From: Sthenelais limicola
Lineage: Eukaryota; Annelida; Polychaeta; Phyllodocida; Sigalionidae
Length of the DNA: 64,000 bases
Reading direction: 5' to 3'
Assembly (NCBI GenBank): GCA_942159475.1
Contig: OW804096.1
Location: 111,016,194 to 111,080,193, forward strand
The position numbers were made by a program, and so were the translations under genes. Of the stretch, positions 45,618 to 55,984 are shown in pieces. A model generated the notes under the pieces. The model was not told the origin of the DNA. It worked only from the letters and a program-made list of their open reading frames with translations, and did no database searches. Within the stretch, counting starts at the first letter, position 1, and every line of letters begins with the position of its first letter.

Positions 45618-45837
45618 AGTTGATCCTGGGCTGGGATTTGATCACCCCAGTCGGCGCACCTCTGGAGGTTGTAGTGGACAGCGGCAAAACAACCGATGAA
45701 CGAGGATCTACCTGAGGACAGGACCAGCAGGCATCTGTACGATCGATGTTTATAACAAACACTCATGGAAACAAATGATATGGTTTTTTTTCAGAACAAA
45801 TACCACAAACAATGCTTTGGTTTAGATAAATTCCAAT

Positions 45838-46165
45838 TTGGCCGCCATTTTTCAAGATGGCAGCCAAATATAACCAAAGCGGGTCTATACACTATGTTTT
45901 TGAATCTGACATCCTAAATACTCATGATGCAGCTTAGTGTATATTAAATAGATTAGAGTTCATAAACAGATCTTTCGGATGATGTATCATATGAAGAAAT
46001 AGGTTAATAATAATATTTTCTATAATTTTTCAAAAATTAAAAGTTTTCCCCAAAAACTTCTGTTTTTCTCACCGAACCTCACAAACAACCACCTGTAACA
46101 TGAAAATGGTAACCTTGACATGAAAGTGATCTTTAAAAAGTTGGTAGCACAGCAGATGCCAAAAA
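45838..46165 (+). repeat. Flanking direct repeat, right copy
   Basis: Diverged second copy of 44255-44625. Together they bracket the nuclease-like relic in the same orientation. Confidence 0.7.
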
Positions 46166-46169
46166 CAAT

Positions 46170-47435
46170 ACTTTTGTATTGTAAAGATACAAATATGGTT
46201 GCTACAATGGCTTTTTTGCTATATTTGCAATGGTTTTTTTTGCTTTGTTTAAATGAAGTTATAGAGTAATTTTTTCCTGCCTTGCATCAGCAGGTATTTC
46301 AGTCATTCAACACAACTATTATTTGAAATATCGCCCATGTACTGCCACTGGGCTCTATGTGGTGCAACCTCAGACAAACAAACCCATGACTGCCACTATA
46401 CAGCATTGACACTGCCTATGTGTAGAGGTGTGTTTTGACTCCATGATGAATAATACCATATTTAACAGTAAATATGAATATATTTAGTGGAATATTAAAA
46501 TGATCTCCACCAGAGGTTGTGCCACTGTACATAGAGGGATTTAGGCTTTCCACTCTCTCCCTCCTTCCCTCTCTCTCTGTCTCTCAGAGAAAGAATGTAC
46601 CCGTCCACACAGTACATTCCTCTAATACTCCTCTAATAAATACTTTATTAAAACCTCATTATTTCTGTTTTCAAATAGATTTCCAGCGTTAAGGATTCTC
46701 AAGCCTATTTTAGCGCTATTCAGCAGTGGCGATTTCTGGAACTAATACCTGAATATAGATATATAAAAGTTTTGTCTTTCCAGTTTACTGATATCATTAA
46801 ATATGCATATTTGAAGTATATGGATCTTTATCACTCCGACCTTTATAAATCTCCATTGTCCCTGGATGGGGTGGAACTCTTCCTCCCATTCCAACCGCCT
46901 GCCCTCCTCCCATGCACCCCTCCACCCACCAACCCACCCACCCAAGAGAGGGGGAGGACGGGAGAGGTATTTACAGGTAGTGGGGAAGTGGAGGAAGAAA
47001 AGGGGAGGGAGAGCAAGGGGATTTAACAGGTAGTCGGGGAGGGGAAGGAAAGGGGGAGGAGGAGTAGGATAATTGATAAACAATCTTTCCCTCTCCCCTG
47101 CCCTCAATCCTGCTTTCTCTCCCCTCTATTTCTTTCCCTTTCTCTTGCTCTCTCTCTCCCCCTCCCTCGATCTCTCCTTTATTTCCTAACATTGAATTAT
47201 TTTTAAATCAATATTAAATCCTCATTATTTCTGTTTTCAAATAGATTTCCAGTGTTAAATTTGGCAATTCTAAAATTCAAAATAACGAAGATATCGTTCC
47301 ATTTTTTTTCTCGAGATATATACCCAGAGAAAGAGGGGGAGTGGAGAGGGAAAATTGAGAAGGAAAATTAAAACCTGCTCTATCCCAAGAGCCGAAGGCA
47401 CTTGTCTGTGTAAAATGTGTCTAGAATGAGCTTTA
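46170..47435. other. Non-coding with CT/GA-rich cores
   Basis: Low-complexity C/T and G/A stretches lie at 46545-46590 and 46880-47180. A TTATTTCTGTTTTCAAATAGATTTCCAG-type segment occurs twice (46659-46687 and 47225-47253). No gene was seen. Confidence 0.45.
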
Positions 47436-47439
47436 TGGA

Positions 47440-47530
47440 CCCGGGACGTTGGGGCCCCAGACCGTTAGGGCCCAGACGTTAGGGCCAGGCCTTAGACAGT
47501 AGGGCCCCCAGCTTTGGACAGTAGGGCCCC
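47440..47530 (+). repeat. GACGTTAGGGCCC cluster, left
   Basis: Four to six degenerate copies of GGAC(G/A)(T/G)TAGGGCCCC lie in about 90 bp. The same motif appears inverted (GGGGCCCTAACGTC) at 55985-56140 on the other side of the hAT element. Confidence 0.8.
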
Positions 47531-47567
47531 TGAAAGAACAAGGGCTTCTGATGGGGGGGTCCTGTGT

Positions 47568-47838
47568 CGATTTGTCGTGCTAAGGATGGGCATTTGTCCC
47601 TTGTCCCCAGAATCCCATGTCGATTTGTCGATCATAAGAAATGGCTATGTCAGTTTGTCAATTTTAGGCATCAGGACACCTTATAATGTTGATTTGTCGC
47701 GCTAAGGATGAGCATTTGTCCCTTGTCTCTAGAATTCCATGTTGATTTGTCGCTCTAAGTAAGGGTCTATGTCATTTGTCGATCATTAGAAACGGCTATG
47801 TCAGTTTGTCGATTTAGGCATCAGGACCCCTAGAACAG
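47568..47838 (+). repeat. Tandem duplication, two units of about 120-145 bp
   Basis: Both units contain GATTTGTCG-GCTAAGGATG-GCATTTGTCCCTTGTC..AGAAT-CCATG and end GGCATCAGGAC. Within a unit 'GT(C/T)GATTTGTCG' itself repeats. They are non-coding. Confidence 0.85.
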
Positions 47839-48029
47839 AGTACAGAGGGCAGCACATAGGCCTATATAATAAATTCAATATTCCTCTTTTAGCTAGAGGG
47901 GAAATTAAAGAAGAAATATTAAGGTGTTATATAAATCTAATACATCAACTGGCGTTTTTCACACATATGTTAGATTTGCAGTAATATTGAGGGGAAGTAG
48001 CTAAAAGATCAACATGATGCACCAACATG

Positions 48030-48035
48030 AGAATA
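48030..48035. repeat. hAT target-site duplication, left
   Basis: AGAATA directly precedes the TIR and is identical to 55814-55819. Confidence 0.85.
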
Positions 48036-49183
48036 CAGAGGTGCCAAACCTCCCATGTTGGCGGGAGATCTCCCGTTTTTCTGACCAATTTGGGACTTAC
48101 TCCCGTGTCCACATCAAAATCTCCCATGTCGGCCTAATGTCTGGCCTAATGATGAAATCACATGTGGGCATACCTCCTGCGGGTACAAACAATAGGATGC
48201 AGGCCGGGGATGAAGGCAGCATCCTGAAAATTCTTATAGCTGCCACCACCCGATGTATAGTAAAAACATTGATAAGGAGAATTAATCTCCTCTGATCTGG
48301 GTACCCCCATTTGATATATAAATGTAAAATAAACATGGGAAAGGAAATTAATCTCAATGAAAACATGTTGGAGGCCCATATGCAGCTATATGCGGAAATT
48401 CAGGAGTCTGCTAGCCATTCTGCTCTCTGATTCCAACCATACAAGATCAACTAGAAAAGACACTCAGAACGGCTTCAGTTTTTCAAAAAACGTGGACAAT
48501 GGCAGAAGGCAAAGAAAGGCCAAGAAAAAGGCCAAAATACGCCACTAAGTTCAATCCTGACTGGGAGAAAGAGTTTGATGGAATAAGATGGGATAAAAGT
48601 GATCAGCACAAAGCTCTGTGCACATATTGTAATGTTAGTTTTACGGTGTCTGCTGGAGGCAAAAACTGCGTGTAGAGGCATGTGGATTGACCAATACATT
48701 TAAATTCAGTTAGCGATGCTAAAAGACATGGTAAGCAGACCAGGATTTTTTAACTTCAACATGGTCCCAACCATACATCACTGGATGATCAAGTAACGAC
48801 GGCAGAAATATTGTGGGCCAATTTCGTGGGCCAACACAACCTGCCGTTTACCGCCTCAAATTGTTTTTCTGAATTGGTGAAACATATGTTTCCTGACAGC
48901 AAGATAGCAGAGAAGTTCTCTTGCAAAAGGACAAAGACTGTAGCCATTGCCGTGCATGCACTGGAGGTGGAGGAGAGGGAGAAAAACATCAGATACACAA
49001 AGCAGGGCCCCACAACGCTCATGGTTGATGAATCAAACAAACGAGATGATGACAAGGCATGTGCGTTTGTGCTAAAAGTGATTAACCCAGACCTCGGACG
49101 GGTGCAAAATAGGTTTCTGAATATGCCTATATGCAACAAAGTAATGCAGCAAATCTCTTTGATAAGATTGACGCCATACTGAA

Positions 49184-49330
49184 GTAAGTGTTTTATTTTA
49201 TTTTATTTTTAAAAAGTATTTTTATGTGTCTGATTTAAATTTTATAGTTGTTTCCCAGCCACTTGCTTCACCTTCTTTAATGTAAAAATTATGAAATACA
49301 AGTGCTAAAATTTATTTGTAACCATTCCAG
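49184..49330 (+). other. Transposase intron 1
   Basis: GTAAGTG donor at 49184 and a CCATTCCAG acceptor ending 49330. Removal joins codon AA|G and continues into KNGIPWES in the frame required upstream. Confidence 0.75.
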
Positions 49331-49694
49331 GAAGAATGGTATTCCATGGGAGTCAATAAAGGGCTTTTCTTCTGACAATGCACCTGTGATGGTAGGTAAG
49401 AAGAAGTCGGTTTTGTCAAGAGTAAGAGAGGCAACAAATAAGCAAGTGTTTGGCCTCGGCTGTGTGTCACATATAGCCAATTTATGTGCACAGGCCTTAG
49501 TGAAATGTTTGAAGGAACCGGTGGAAGATCTCCTGGTCGACACCTATTTCTGGTTTGATAAATGGTAAGTTAATTAAGTGCATACTAAAACAAAGTACGG
49601 TATAATGACTATGCTTGAACCATGTTGTATACATGTATATGTATGTACATGGTATATATCATGCGTAAAATCAATATCAAATTAATGATAAATC

Positions 49695-49800
49695 TGTAAT
49701 GTTTGGCTTGTGTACATCGACGACGTCACTTCCGCCCGTGCAGGCGCAATAAAGATCAGAGTTAGCACGCTATTCTCCGCGTTGATTCACGTTCATTTCA
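49695..49800 (+). repeat. 5' LTR, 106 bp
   Basis: It begins TGTAATG and ends TTTCA. AATAAA (within GCAATAAAGATC) near 49747 may be the polyadenylation signal. It differs from the 3' LTR at two sites (GTGCAGGCG against GCGCAGGCA). Confidence 0.95.
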
Positions 49801-49818
49801 TGGTGTCAGAAGTGGTCG
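49801..49818 (+). other. Primer binding site, Leu-tRNA type
   Basis: TGGTGTCAGAAGTGGTCG starts directly after the LTR. It complements a 3' tRNA end ...CCACTTCTGACACCA, of the kind found in leucine tRNAs. Confidence 0.75.
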
Positions 49819-49988
49819 AATTTCCTGTGTTAGAACGATGCAAGCCATCCGAAACAATCAGGATTTGTTGATAACCCACTAGGGATACTATAGAAAGGTC
49901 TGTAGCAAGCTGTTAAGCTACATTTAAGCTGCTTTGGACTTGTTTATATCAGCTAGACCCAGCGTGACTCCCGTTTCCCGCACTCAAG

Positions 49989-52900
49989 ATGGCGGACGAC
50001 GACAATGGAGTGAAGCTTGGTAGATTCAAGCCATCAGACATCGAATCATGTGCTAGTGAATGGGAGTCATATAAGAGACAGTTTGAAATCCATCTAGACT
50101 CTAAAGGACTACATGATGCCGCTGGTAGAAGGTTGGTAGGACAGCTACTAAAACACATGGGTCAGGAGCATGTGAAAATATATGATAGTTTTGTTTGGGC
50201 TCTAGCCATTGATGCAGTTGAGGCTGACCCAGATAATGGCATCCTAGGAGTAGTAGGAGTTGCTGCAGAAGACAGGTATAACCTAGACACTGTATTTGCT
50301 AAGTTTGACGCATATTTTGGAGTACACAGATACCGTAGTATTAAAAGGCAGGAGTTCCTTGGCACAACTAGAAACGTTAAGACTCAAACCATCATGGGTT
50401 TCATTTCTGACTTGAGGGCTAAAGCCCAACATTGCAACTATGGGGCCTTGGAAGACAGCCTTATCATTGACATGATAATAAATAGGGTCAATGATTCTAA
50501 GTGTACTGAAAAGCTAATGGAACTTGCAGATGATCAGCTGAGTATGAACAATGTCACTAGGATATGCAGACAGGTTGAATTAACACAAGCTCATGTTAAG
50601 AACCTAGAAAGCCAAAACCAAGGGGAAGCACAGGTCCACTACTCAGGAAACAGAAGTCAAGGAAGGGGAAGAGGACGTGGTACAGGATACCACAACAGTG
50701 GTACAGGATACCACAACGGTGGTACAGGATACTACAGCGGTGGTACAGGATACAACAACAGTGGTGCAGGACACAATAGTAACTCTAAGTGCAACAAGTG
50801 TTGTAGAAATCACAACCCAGGTTATTGTAAAGCTGATAATGAGTTCTGTGGGGCTTGTGGGTCAAAGGTGCATTTTTGTAAATCATCTCTGTGTCAAGCC
50901 AAACCTCAAGGTTCAGGTAATTCCAGAGGTCGTGGAAACTCATATAATGGCCGTGGTAGGGGTAGTAGCCGTAGCAACTACAACCATGGTAGCTATGGGT
51001 ACAGGAACCAAGGACAAAGGGTGCACTATACAGATGACAATAGCAGCCAGAACTATGAACATGAATATGAAGAAACCTCTGAGGGTCACGATGGAATGAA
51101 TGAGATGTTTGATAATTTTGATTCCATGCATGTCAATGTTTACAATGTTGGGGATGATTGTATTGACGGGGATTTCTATGCAATGTTGAAGGTTGAAAAT
51201 GATTCATTTCAGGTCGAGTTAGATACAGGGGCCAAGTGTAACATTCTGAGTTTAAAATCTTTGGAGAAACTGAATGTAAACTATGATTTGAAGCAAAGTG
51301 CTACTGTTATTACAGGTATTCACGGTATCAGCAACCAAGCTGTAGGTTCTGTAATTCTACCTTGTACATACAAGAACATGATGAGACATGTTGAATTCCA
51401 GGTATTGGATGGTAAGAAAAATGTCAATTTACTTGGAAGGACCGACTGTGTTAGATTTGGTCTGGTCGCCCGTACCAATAAGATTACTGTTAATGATGCT
51501 TGTGAGTCAGTTGTGTCTAAGTACGCAGATGTATTTGGGGACCAAATTGGGTGCCTCCCAGGGGAATATGACATTAAGATAGACGAAACCATCCCCCCCA
51601 CAATTCATCCACCGCGGTCCGTGCCTTGCGCTCTCCGAGAGAAAGTCAAAGCAGAACTCCATCGGCTGGAGGTGCTCGGAATCATAAAGAAGGTGACAGA
51701 GCCAACGCCGTGGGTCAGCAGCATGGTTGTCGTCAGTAAGAAGGACAAAGACAAGGTGCGCATATGCATAGACCCCACAGATCTGAACAAAGCCATTCGC
51801 CGCGAACACTTCCCGATGAGCAATATTGACGATATTGTGACAAGACTTCATGGAAGCAAGCACTTTACCACCCTCGATGCCAACATGGGCTACTTCCATA
51901 TTATGTTGACCGAGAAGAGCTCGTACCTAACGACCTTTAATACACCGTTTGGTCGGTACCGTAACCTGAGAATGCCCATGGGGGCAAAGTGTTCTGCGGA
52001 TAAATTTCAGTCAGCACTGGTAGGAGCTTTCGAGGAGATTCCCGGAGTGGAAATCTACCAGGATGACATCCTCATCCACGGAAAGACGATGACTGAGCAC
52101 AACAACCGACTCGAGAAAGTGCTTGAGAAATGCAGAAGCATCAACCTGAAACTCAACAAGAAAAAGTGTCAAGTTGGGAAGTCGGAAGTCGACTACATAG
52201 GCCACAAGCTGACCGGAGAGGGCCTCCAACCAACAGAGGACAGAGTAAAGGCAATAACAAGCATGAGACCTCCCAGAGACGTTAAAGAGCTGGAGACAGT
52301 ACTTGGGATGGTAGCTTATGTCGCGAAATTCATCCCTCGACTAAGCGAACTGACAGCGCCACTACGAGAGCTGAAAACACAAGATGAATGGCACTGGGGA
52401 CTAGAGCAGCAGACAGCGTTCAGCAGGATAAAGCAAGAACTGTCATCGAACAGAGTTCTCAGATACTTCGATGTCCGGAAGCCATTACTGATCTCAGTGG
52501 ACGCAAGCTGCAAGGGACTAGGGGCAGCCGCAATCCAAGATGGAGCCGTAGTCGCCTATGCCTCAAGAACTATAACGCCAACTGAGCAGCGCTATGCACA
52601 GATTGAAAAGGAAATGTTAGCTGTGGTGTACGGCTGCACCAAGTTTCATAAGCTAGCATACGGGAAAGACGATATCACAGTGGAGAGTGACCACACACCT
52701 CTGGAAGCGCTGATGAAGAAGCCAATGAGTGCCAACCCAATGAGAATCCAGAGAATGAGACTAAAGCTTGAGCCGTATTCCTTCAAGCTCATCCATGTCA
52801 GCGGAAAATCAATTGGACTTGCTGATTGTCTCAGCAGACTTCCGATCACCGGGGAATCAAGCGACGTCATGATGGACGAGGACTTAATGGTATGTAAGAT

Positions 52901-54299
52901 CGATACCCTGGCTCATAAATGGCATGAACAAATTGAGGAAGCAACAAGGAGTGATGAGGAGATGTTGGCGTTGAAGAGGGTTATATTCAACGGATGGCCA
53001 GCCAACAAGCAAGAACTACCGACCAGCGTAGCCCCATATTGGAGCATGAGAGACCAGTTGAGCACCTACAATGGGATCGTGTTCAAGGGGGAAAGGATAA
53101 TCATACCACAAAAGCTTCGAGGCAAAATCCTCAAGACCTTACATCAGTCACACACGGGCATCGTGAAAACCAAGCAGCGGGCTCGAGACATGGTGTATTG
53201 GCCAGGTCTAAATGCGCAGATCGAGGAAATGGCAAGCCAATGCCCTGCGTGTCTAGAGAATCAGACCAAACAGCAAAAAGAACCTCTAACTGTTCACCCG
53301 ATTCCAGCACTCCCGTGGAACAAGGTCGGAGCAGACCTATTTGAGCTAGACGGTGCTCACTATATCCTCATGGTCGATTACTATTCCAATTTCATAGAAG
53401 TGGCGCCACTCCGCCAAGACACAAGATCTCCAACAGTAATCCGTAACATCAAAGATAACATAGCCCGATATGGTATTATGGAGATTCTAGTGACAGATAA
53501 CGGGCCCCAGTTTAGCAGCACCCCGTTCAAGGAATTCACAGAAGCATATGGAATCAACCATATTACCTCATCGCCAACATACCCGCAATCGAATGGTCTT
53601 GCTGAAGAAGGGGTGAGGCAGGTAAAAGACCTGATGAAGAAATGTAAGCAGTCCGGCGACGATTTCTTCTTAGCACTACTGGACCTGAGAAACACACCGC
53701 GCGACGAGATTTTAGGATCGCCCATGCAGCGACTCCAAGGGAGACGAGCCCAAACCAGTCTTCCTATAGCCGACAGCAAACTCAGACCAGCAGTCCCAGA
53801 ACCAAACCAAGTACATGAAAGAATGATGGGGTACCGGAGACAGCAGAAAATATATCACGATAGAGGTGCACAATCTCTAAAGCCGATAGATGAAGACAAA
53901 GGACTTAGGGTATGGACTCCACAAGGCTGGAAGCCAGCTGAATATATTCGCCATGACACCGCTCCAAACTCCCACATAATCAAGGCTGGAGAGCAAGGAC
54001 GACTGTACAGGCGAAACCGAAGAGACCTCTTGATAACTGGAGAGAGACCTCACACTATCAGGACTCCAGGGCCACACATGCCACCAGCAATCCAAACTAG
54101 ACCAGGGCAAATCCAAACACCTAACCCGCCAGCTCTAGTCAACCCACCTGAGGAAACTCCAAACCAGCCAGGTCCAACACAGAAGCCACCAGCACCGGCA
54201 CCAAAGCCGCCACCTCCTCCAGCACACGCTGCTCCACCACCCAACAGACCGAGCAGAGTAAAAAGGAGCCCAGCCTGGATGAAGGACTATGTTCCATAA
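49989..54299 (+). CDS. Gypsy gag-pol polyprotein, 1436 aa
   Basis: The ATG at 49989 is in good context (AAGATGG). Domains by residue: gag/capsid 1-230; a Gly/Tyr/Asn repeat of 8-residue units (about 230-265); two Cys/His clusters (CNKCCRNHNPGYC and CGACGSKVHFC, 268-300); aspartic protease with LDTGAK (about 410); RT with 'TTLDANMGYFH' and a YQDD active site (about 690; the second residue is Gln, both Asp are kept); RNase H with VDASCKG (about 837) and 'DCLSRLP'; integrase with H-x3-H...CPAC (1050-1090), catalytic Asp at about 1115 and 1169 and Glu at about 1206; and a Pro-rich tail. No stop or frameshift is present. Expression without a frameshift signal means gag and pol would be made in equal amounts. 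Confidence 0.95.
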   Translation: MADDDNGVKLGRFKPSDIESCASEWESYKRQFEIHLDSKGLHDAAGRRLVGQLLKHMGQEHVKIYDSFVWALAIDAVEADPDNGILGVVGVAAEDRYNLDTVFAKFDAYFGVHRYRSIKRQEFLGTTRNVKTQTIMGFISDLRAKAQHCNYGALEDSLIIDMIINRVNDSKCTEKLMELADDQLSMNNVTRICRQVELTQAHVKNLESQNQGEAQVHYSGNRSQGRGRGRGTGYHNSGTGYHNGGTGYYSGGTGYNNSGAGHNSNSKCNKCCRNHNPGYCKADNEFCGACGSKVHFCKSSLCQAKPQGSGNSRGRGNSYNGRGRGSSRSNYNHGSYGYRNQGQRVHYTDDNSSQNYEHEYEETSEGHDGMNEMFDNFDSMHVNVYNVGDDCIDGDFYAMLKVENDSFQVELDTGAKCNILSLKSLEKLNVNYDLKQSATVITGIHGISNQAVGSVILPCTYKNMMRHVEFQVLDGKKNVNLLGRTDCVRFGLVARTNKITVNDACESVVSKYADVFGDQIGCLPGEYDIKIDETIPPTIHPPRSVPCALREKVKAELHRLEVLGIIKKVTEPTPWVSSMVVVSKKDKDKVRICIDPTDLNKAIRREHFPMSNIDDIVTRLHGSKHFTTLDANMGYFHIMLTEKSSYLTTFNTPFGRYRNLRMPMGAKCSADKFQSALVGAFEEIPGVEIYQDDILIHGKTMTEHNNRLEKVLEKCRSINLKLNKKKCQVGKSEVDYIGHKLTGEGLQPTEDRVKAITSMRPPRDVKELETVLGMVAYVAKFIPRLSELTAPLRELKTQDEWHWGLEQQTAFSRIKQELSSNRVLRYFDVRKPLLISVDASCKGLGAAAIQDGAVVAYASRTITPTEQRYAQIEKEMLAVVYGCTKFHKLAYGKDDITVESDHTPLEALMKKPMSANPMRIQRMRLKLEPYSFKLIHVSGKSIGLADCLSRLPITGESSDVMMDEDLMVCKIDTLAHKWHEQIEEATRSDEEMLALKRVIFNGWPANKQELPTSVAPYWSMRDQLSTYNGIVFKGERIIIPQKLRGKILKTLHQSHTGIVKTKQRARDMVYWPGLNAQIEEMASQCPACLENQTKQQKEPLTVHPIPALPWNKVGADLFELDGAHYILMVDYYSNFIEVAPLRQDTRSPTVIRNIKDNIARYGIMEILVTDNGPQFSSTPFKEFTEAYGINHITSSPTYPQSNGLAEEGVRQVKDLMKKCKQSGDDFFLALLDLRNTPRDEILGSPMQRLQGRRAQTSLPIADSKLRPAVPEPNQVHERMMGYRRQQKIYHDRGAQSLKPIDEDKGLRVWTPQGWKPAEYIRHDTAPNSHIIKAGEQGRLYRRNRRDLLITGERPHTIRTPGPHMPPAIQTRPGQIQTPNPPALVNPPEETPNQPGPTQKPPAPAPKPPPPPAHAAPPPNRPSRVKRSPAWMKDYVP

Positions 54300-54568
54300 T
54301 CCCAAACCTTTAGAAATCTAAACTCATACTGCGCATTTGCATACTTTACACAACGGGCACACTTGACGTACGATACCTGACATGTCTCACAAACATTTCT
54401 AAGTCATATGATGAATTGTTTATCCTGGTGCTAAGATACATCTTTGGTAATCTCATGGTTATTATCATACCTAGTCTTTAACCTTGTGTTTGATGCTCCA
54501 AGATCTGTATTTAGAACATGAGTTGTTCAGGTGCTATCACTACATATATATATGCCACCTTCTAAAAT

Positions 54569-54587
54569 TTGTAAAAAAAAAAGAGGA
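54569..54587 (+). other. Polypurine tract
   Basis: An A-run followed by GAGGA ends directly at TGTAATG of the 3' LTR, as needed for plus-strand priming. Confidence 0.85.
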
Positions 54588-54693
54588 TGTAATGTTTGGC
54601 TTGTGTACATCGACGACGTCACTTCCGCCCGCGCAGGCACAATAAAGATCAGAGTTAGCACGCTATTCTCCGCGTTGATTCACGTTCATTTCA
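54588..54693 (+). repeat. 3' LTR, 106 bp
   Basis: It matches the 5' LTR except at two bases and is followed by the AAATC target duplication. Confidence 0.95.
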
Positions 54694-55813
54694 AAATCAA
54701 TGGCCAATATATAGTAAGTAGAGCGTAAATAATTAGGTACAATTCAATTCCACAGTTTCCTTGTCTGGTATAAAATATTTAGACTTGATTGTAACTTTCT
54801 TGCAGCTCTGGTCGGCGAGAGAACTACAAGTTCTACCAGTTATTTACCGATACCCCTATGGAAATCCTCATTAAGCACATATCAACAAGGTGGCTATCGT
54901 TGGAAAGATGTGTCAACCGCATTCTGTCTCAGTGGCCAGCTCTCCAGAGCTATTACAATAGTATCCCGGAAGCAGAGAAACCTGGACGGGCAATGCGATG
55001 CAAAGAGGCTTACAACAGTGAGTCCATGAGACTGACGTACATTTTTCTAAGTCATGCGCTGAAAGGGCTGAATAAGTTCAACGTCCTCTTTCAGGTGAGT
55101 ACAGTAATGTACACATTTATGGGGAATGTAGCTCATTATCACTGCGTGGGATAGGGGGTAGCAGAATTATGATCATTTTTGCATGTGATGCTGAACCTAT
55201 TCTATATTTTGGTCCTTAAGGGGAGTGAGTGAGTGATGGTTGCTTAATGCCATGACAACATCCATGTGGAGTCATATTCATGGCAATTGGTCCTTAAGGG
55301 GGAAGGCTGTAGGATACTGCAGGTCCTGGATGAAACAAAGCAACTATTCAGGCTGTATCTTAGTGGCTTTGTCAAGCATGCCGTAGTGAGCCAGACAGTA
55401 GACATCCTGAAGCTGGAGTGTATGATGATCCCCAGGTGCAAGTAACCGATGAAGAATTGGATATTGGCATTGCTGCTCACAGGTACATTGAGATTATCCA
55501 GGAGGACTGACCCATCTATCATCAACCACTTCTACAGGTATTTCCAGTAAAATATGTTTGTGTATTTGCACAGTTAACGCTGATAATTATTAATTATTCC
55601 TTATTGCATTGAAATGATATATTGACTTATTAAAATGTGTCTTTAACGTTTAAATAAATAAATATATATTTCAGGGATGTTAGGAATGCCCATATCGCCC
55701 TGAGGCCCCTTTCAGTACTATTCACATTGCTCCCGCCCCAGACCCCCCCCCCCCCCCCGCCCCCCAGGACGGGAGATCTCCCGTATCTGACCTCTTCCTA
55801 CTTGGCACCTCTG

Positions 55814-55819
55814 AGAATA
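55814..55819. repeat. hAT target-site duplication, right
   Basis: AGAATA, identical to 48030-48035. Confidence 0.85.
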
Positions 55820-55984
55820 GATTAGAATTAATTAGGAGATTAGAATTAAGTAGAATGGAATTGTTATAGATTCCCACCGAGACTCAAAACAATGCTCCTA
55901 AACACAAATGTAGACCTTATCAATATGATTGCTGTCATTAAGACATTATAGAACAACCTGACATATCGATTTAAAGCCTTGCGC

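Larger units (their letters stand above)
49695..54693 (+). mobile_element. Ty3/Gypsy LTR retrotransposon, apparently intact, 5.0 kb
   Basis: Two 106-bp LTRs flank a leader, one gag-pol ORF and a polypurine tract. AAATC (49690-49694 and 54694-54698) is the 5-bp target duplication. The LTRs differ at 2 of 106 positions. There is no env. Short LTRs, a Leu-type primer site and one fused ORF suggest the Mag/SURL group, by inference. It sits in sense orientation inside the hAT transposase intron. Confidence 0.95.
48499..55535 (+). pseudogene. hAT-like transposase gene, four exon parts, degraded
   Basis: Exon 1 (48499-49183) starts MAEGKERPRKRPKYATKF and carries a BED-like finger (CTYC, then RH near 48670) with an in-frame TAG at 48674-48676 and a frameshift near 49138. 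Exon 2 (49331-49564) reads 'KNGIPWESIKGFSSDNAPVM' and 'GLGCVSHIANLCAQAL', the DDE-region core typical of hAT-like proteins. Exon 3 (54806-55094) reads 'HISTRWLSLERCVNRIL'. Splice sites GTAAGT/CAG fit and keep frame, including across the 5.2-kb intron holding the Gypsy element. A last part (about 55290-55510) has one more shift. I see no hATC dimerisation motif before the right TIR. Confidence 0.75.
48036..55813 (+). mobile_element. hAT-superfamily DNA transposon hosting a nested Gypsy element
   Basis: The ends CAGAGGTGCCAA (48036-48047) and TTGGCACCTCTG (55802-55813) are exact 12-bp TIRs of hAT type. A 14-bp palindrome CGGGAGATCTCCCG lies near each end (48062-48075 and 55770-55783). AGAATA flanks both ends; 6 bp is shorter than the usual hAT 8 bp but such lineages are described. 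Without the inserted LTR element it would be about 2.8 kb. The interior encodes a split hAT-like transposase. Stops and frameshifts suggest this copy no longer makes transposase. Confidence 0.9.

Noticed and set aside
45032..45766. 244-codon minus-strand frame
   Set aside because: It is antisense to the nuclease-like relic, whose plus-strand motifs are recognisable.
49695..54693. Endogenous retrovirus
   Set aside because: No env-like ORF after the integrase; the architecture is that of a Ty3/Gypsy retrotransposon.
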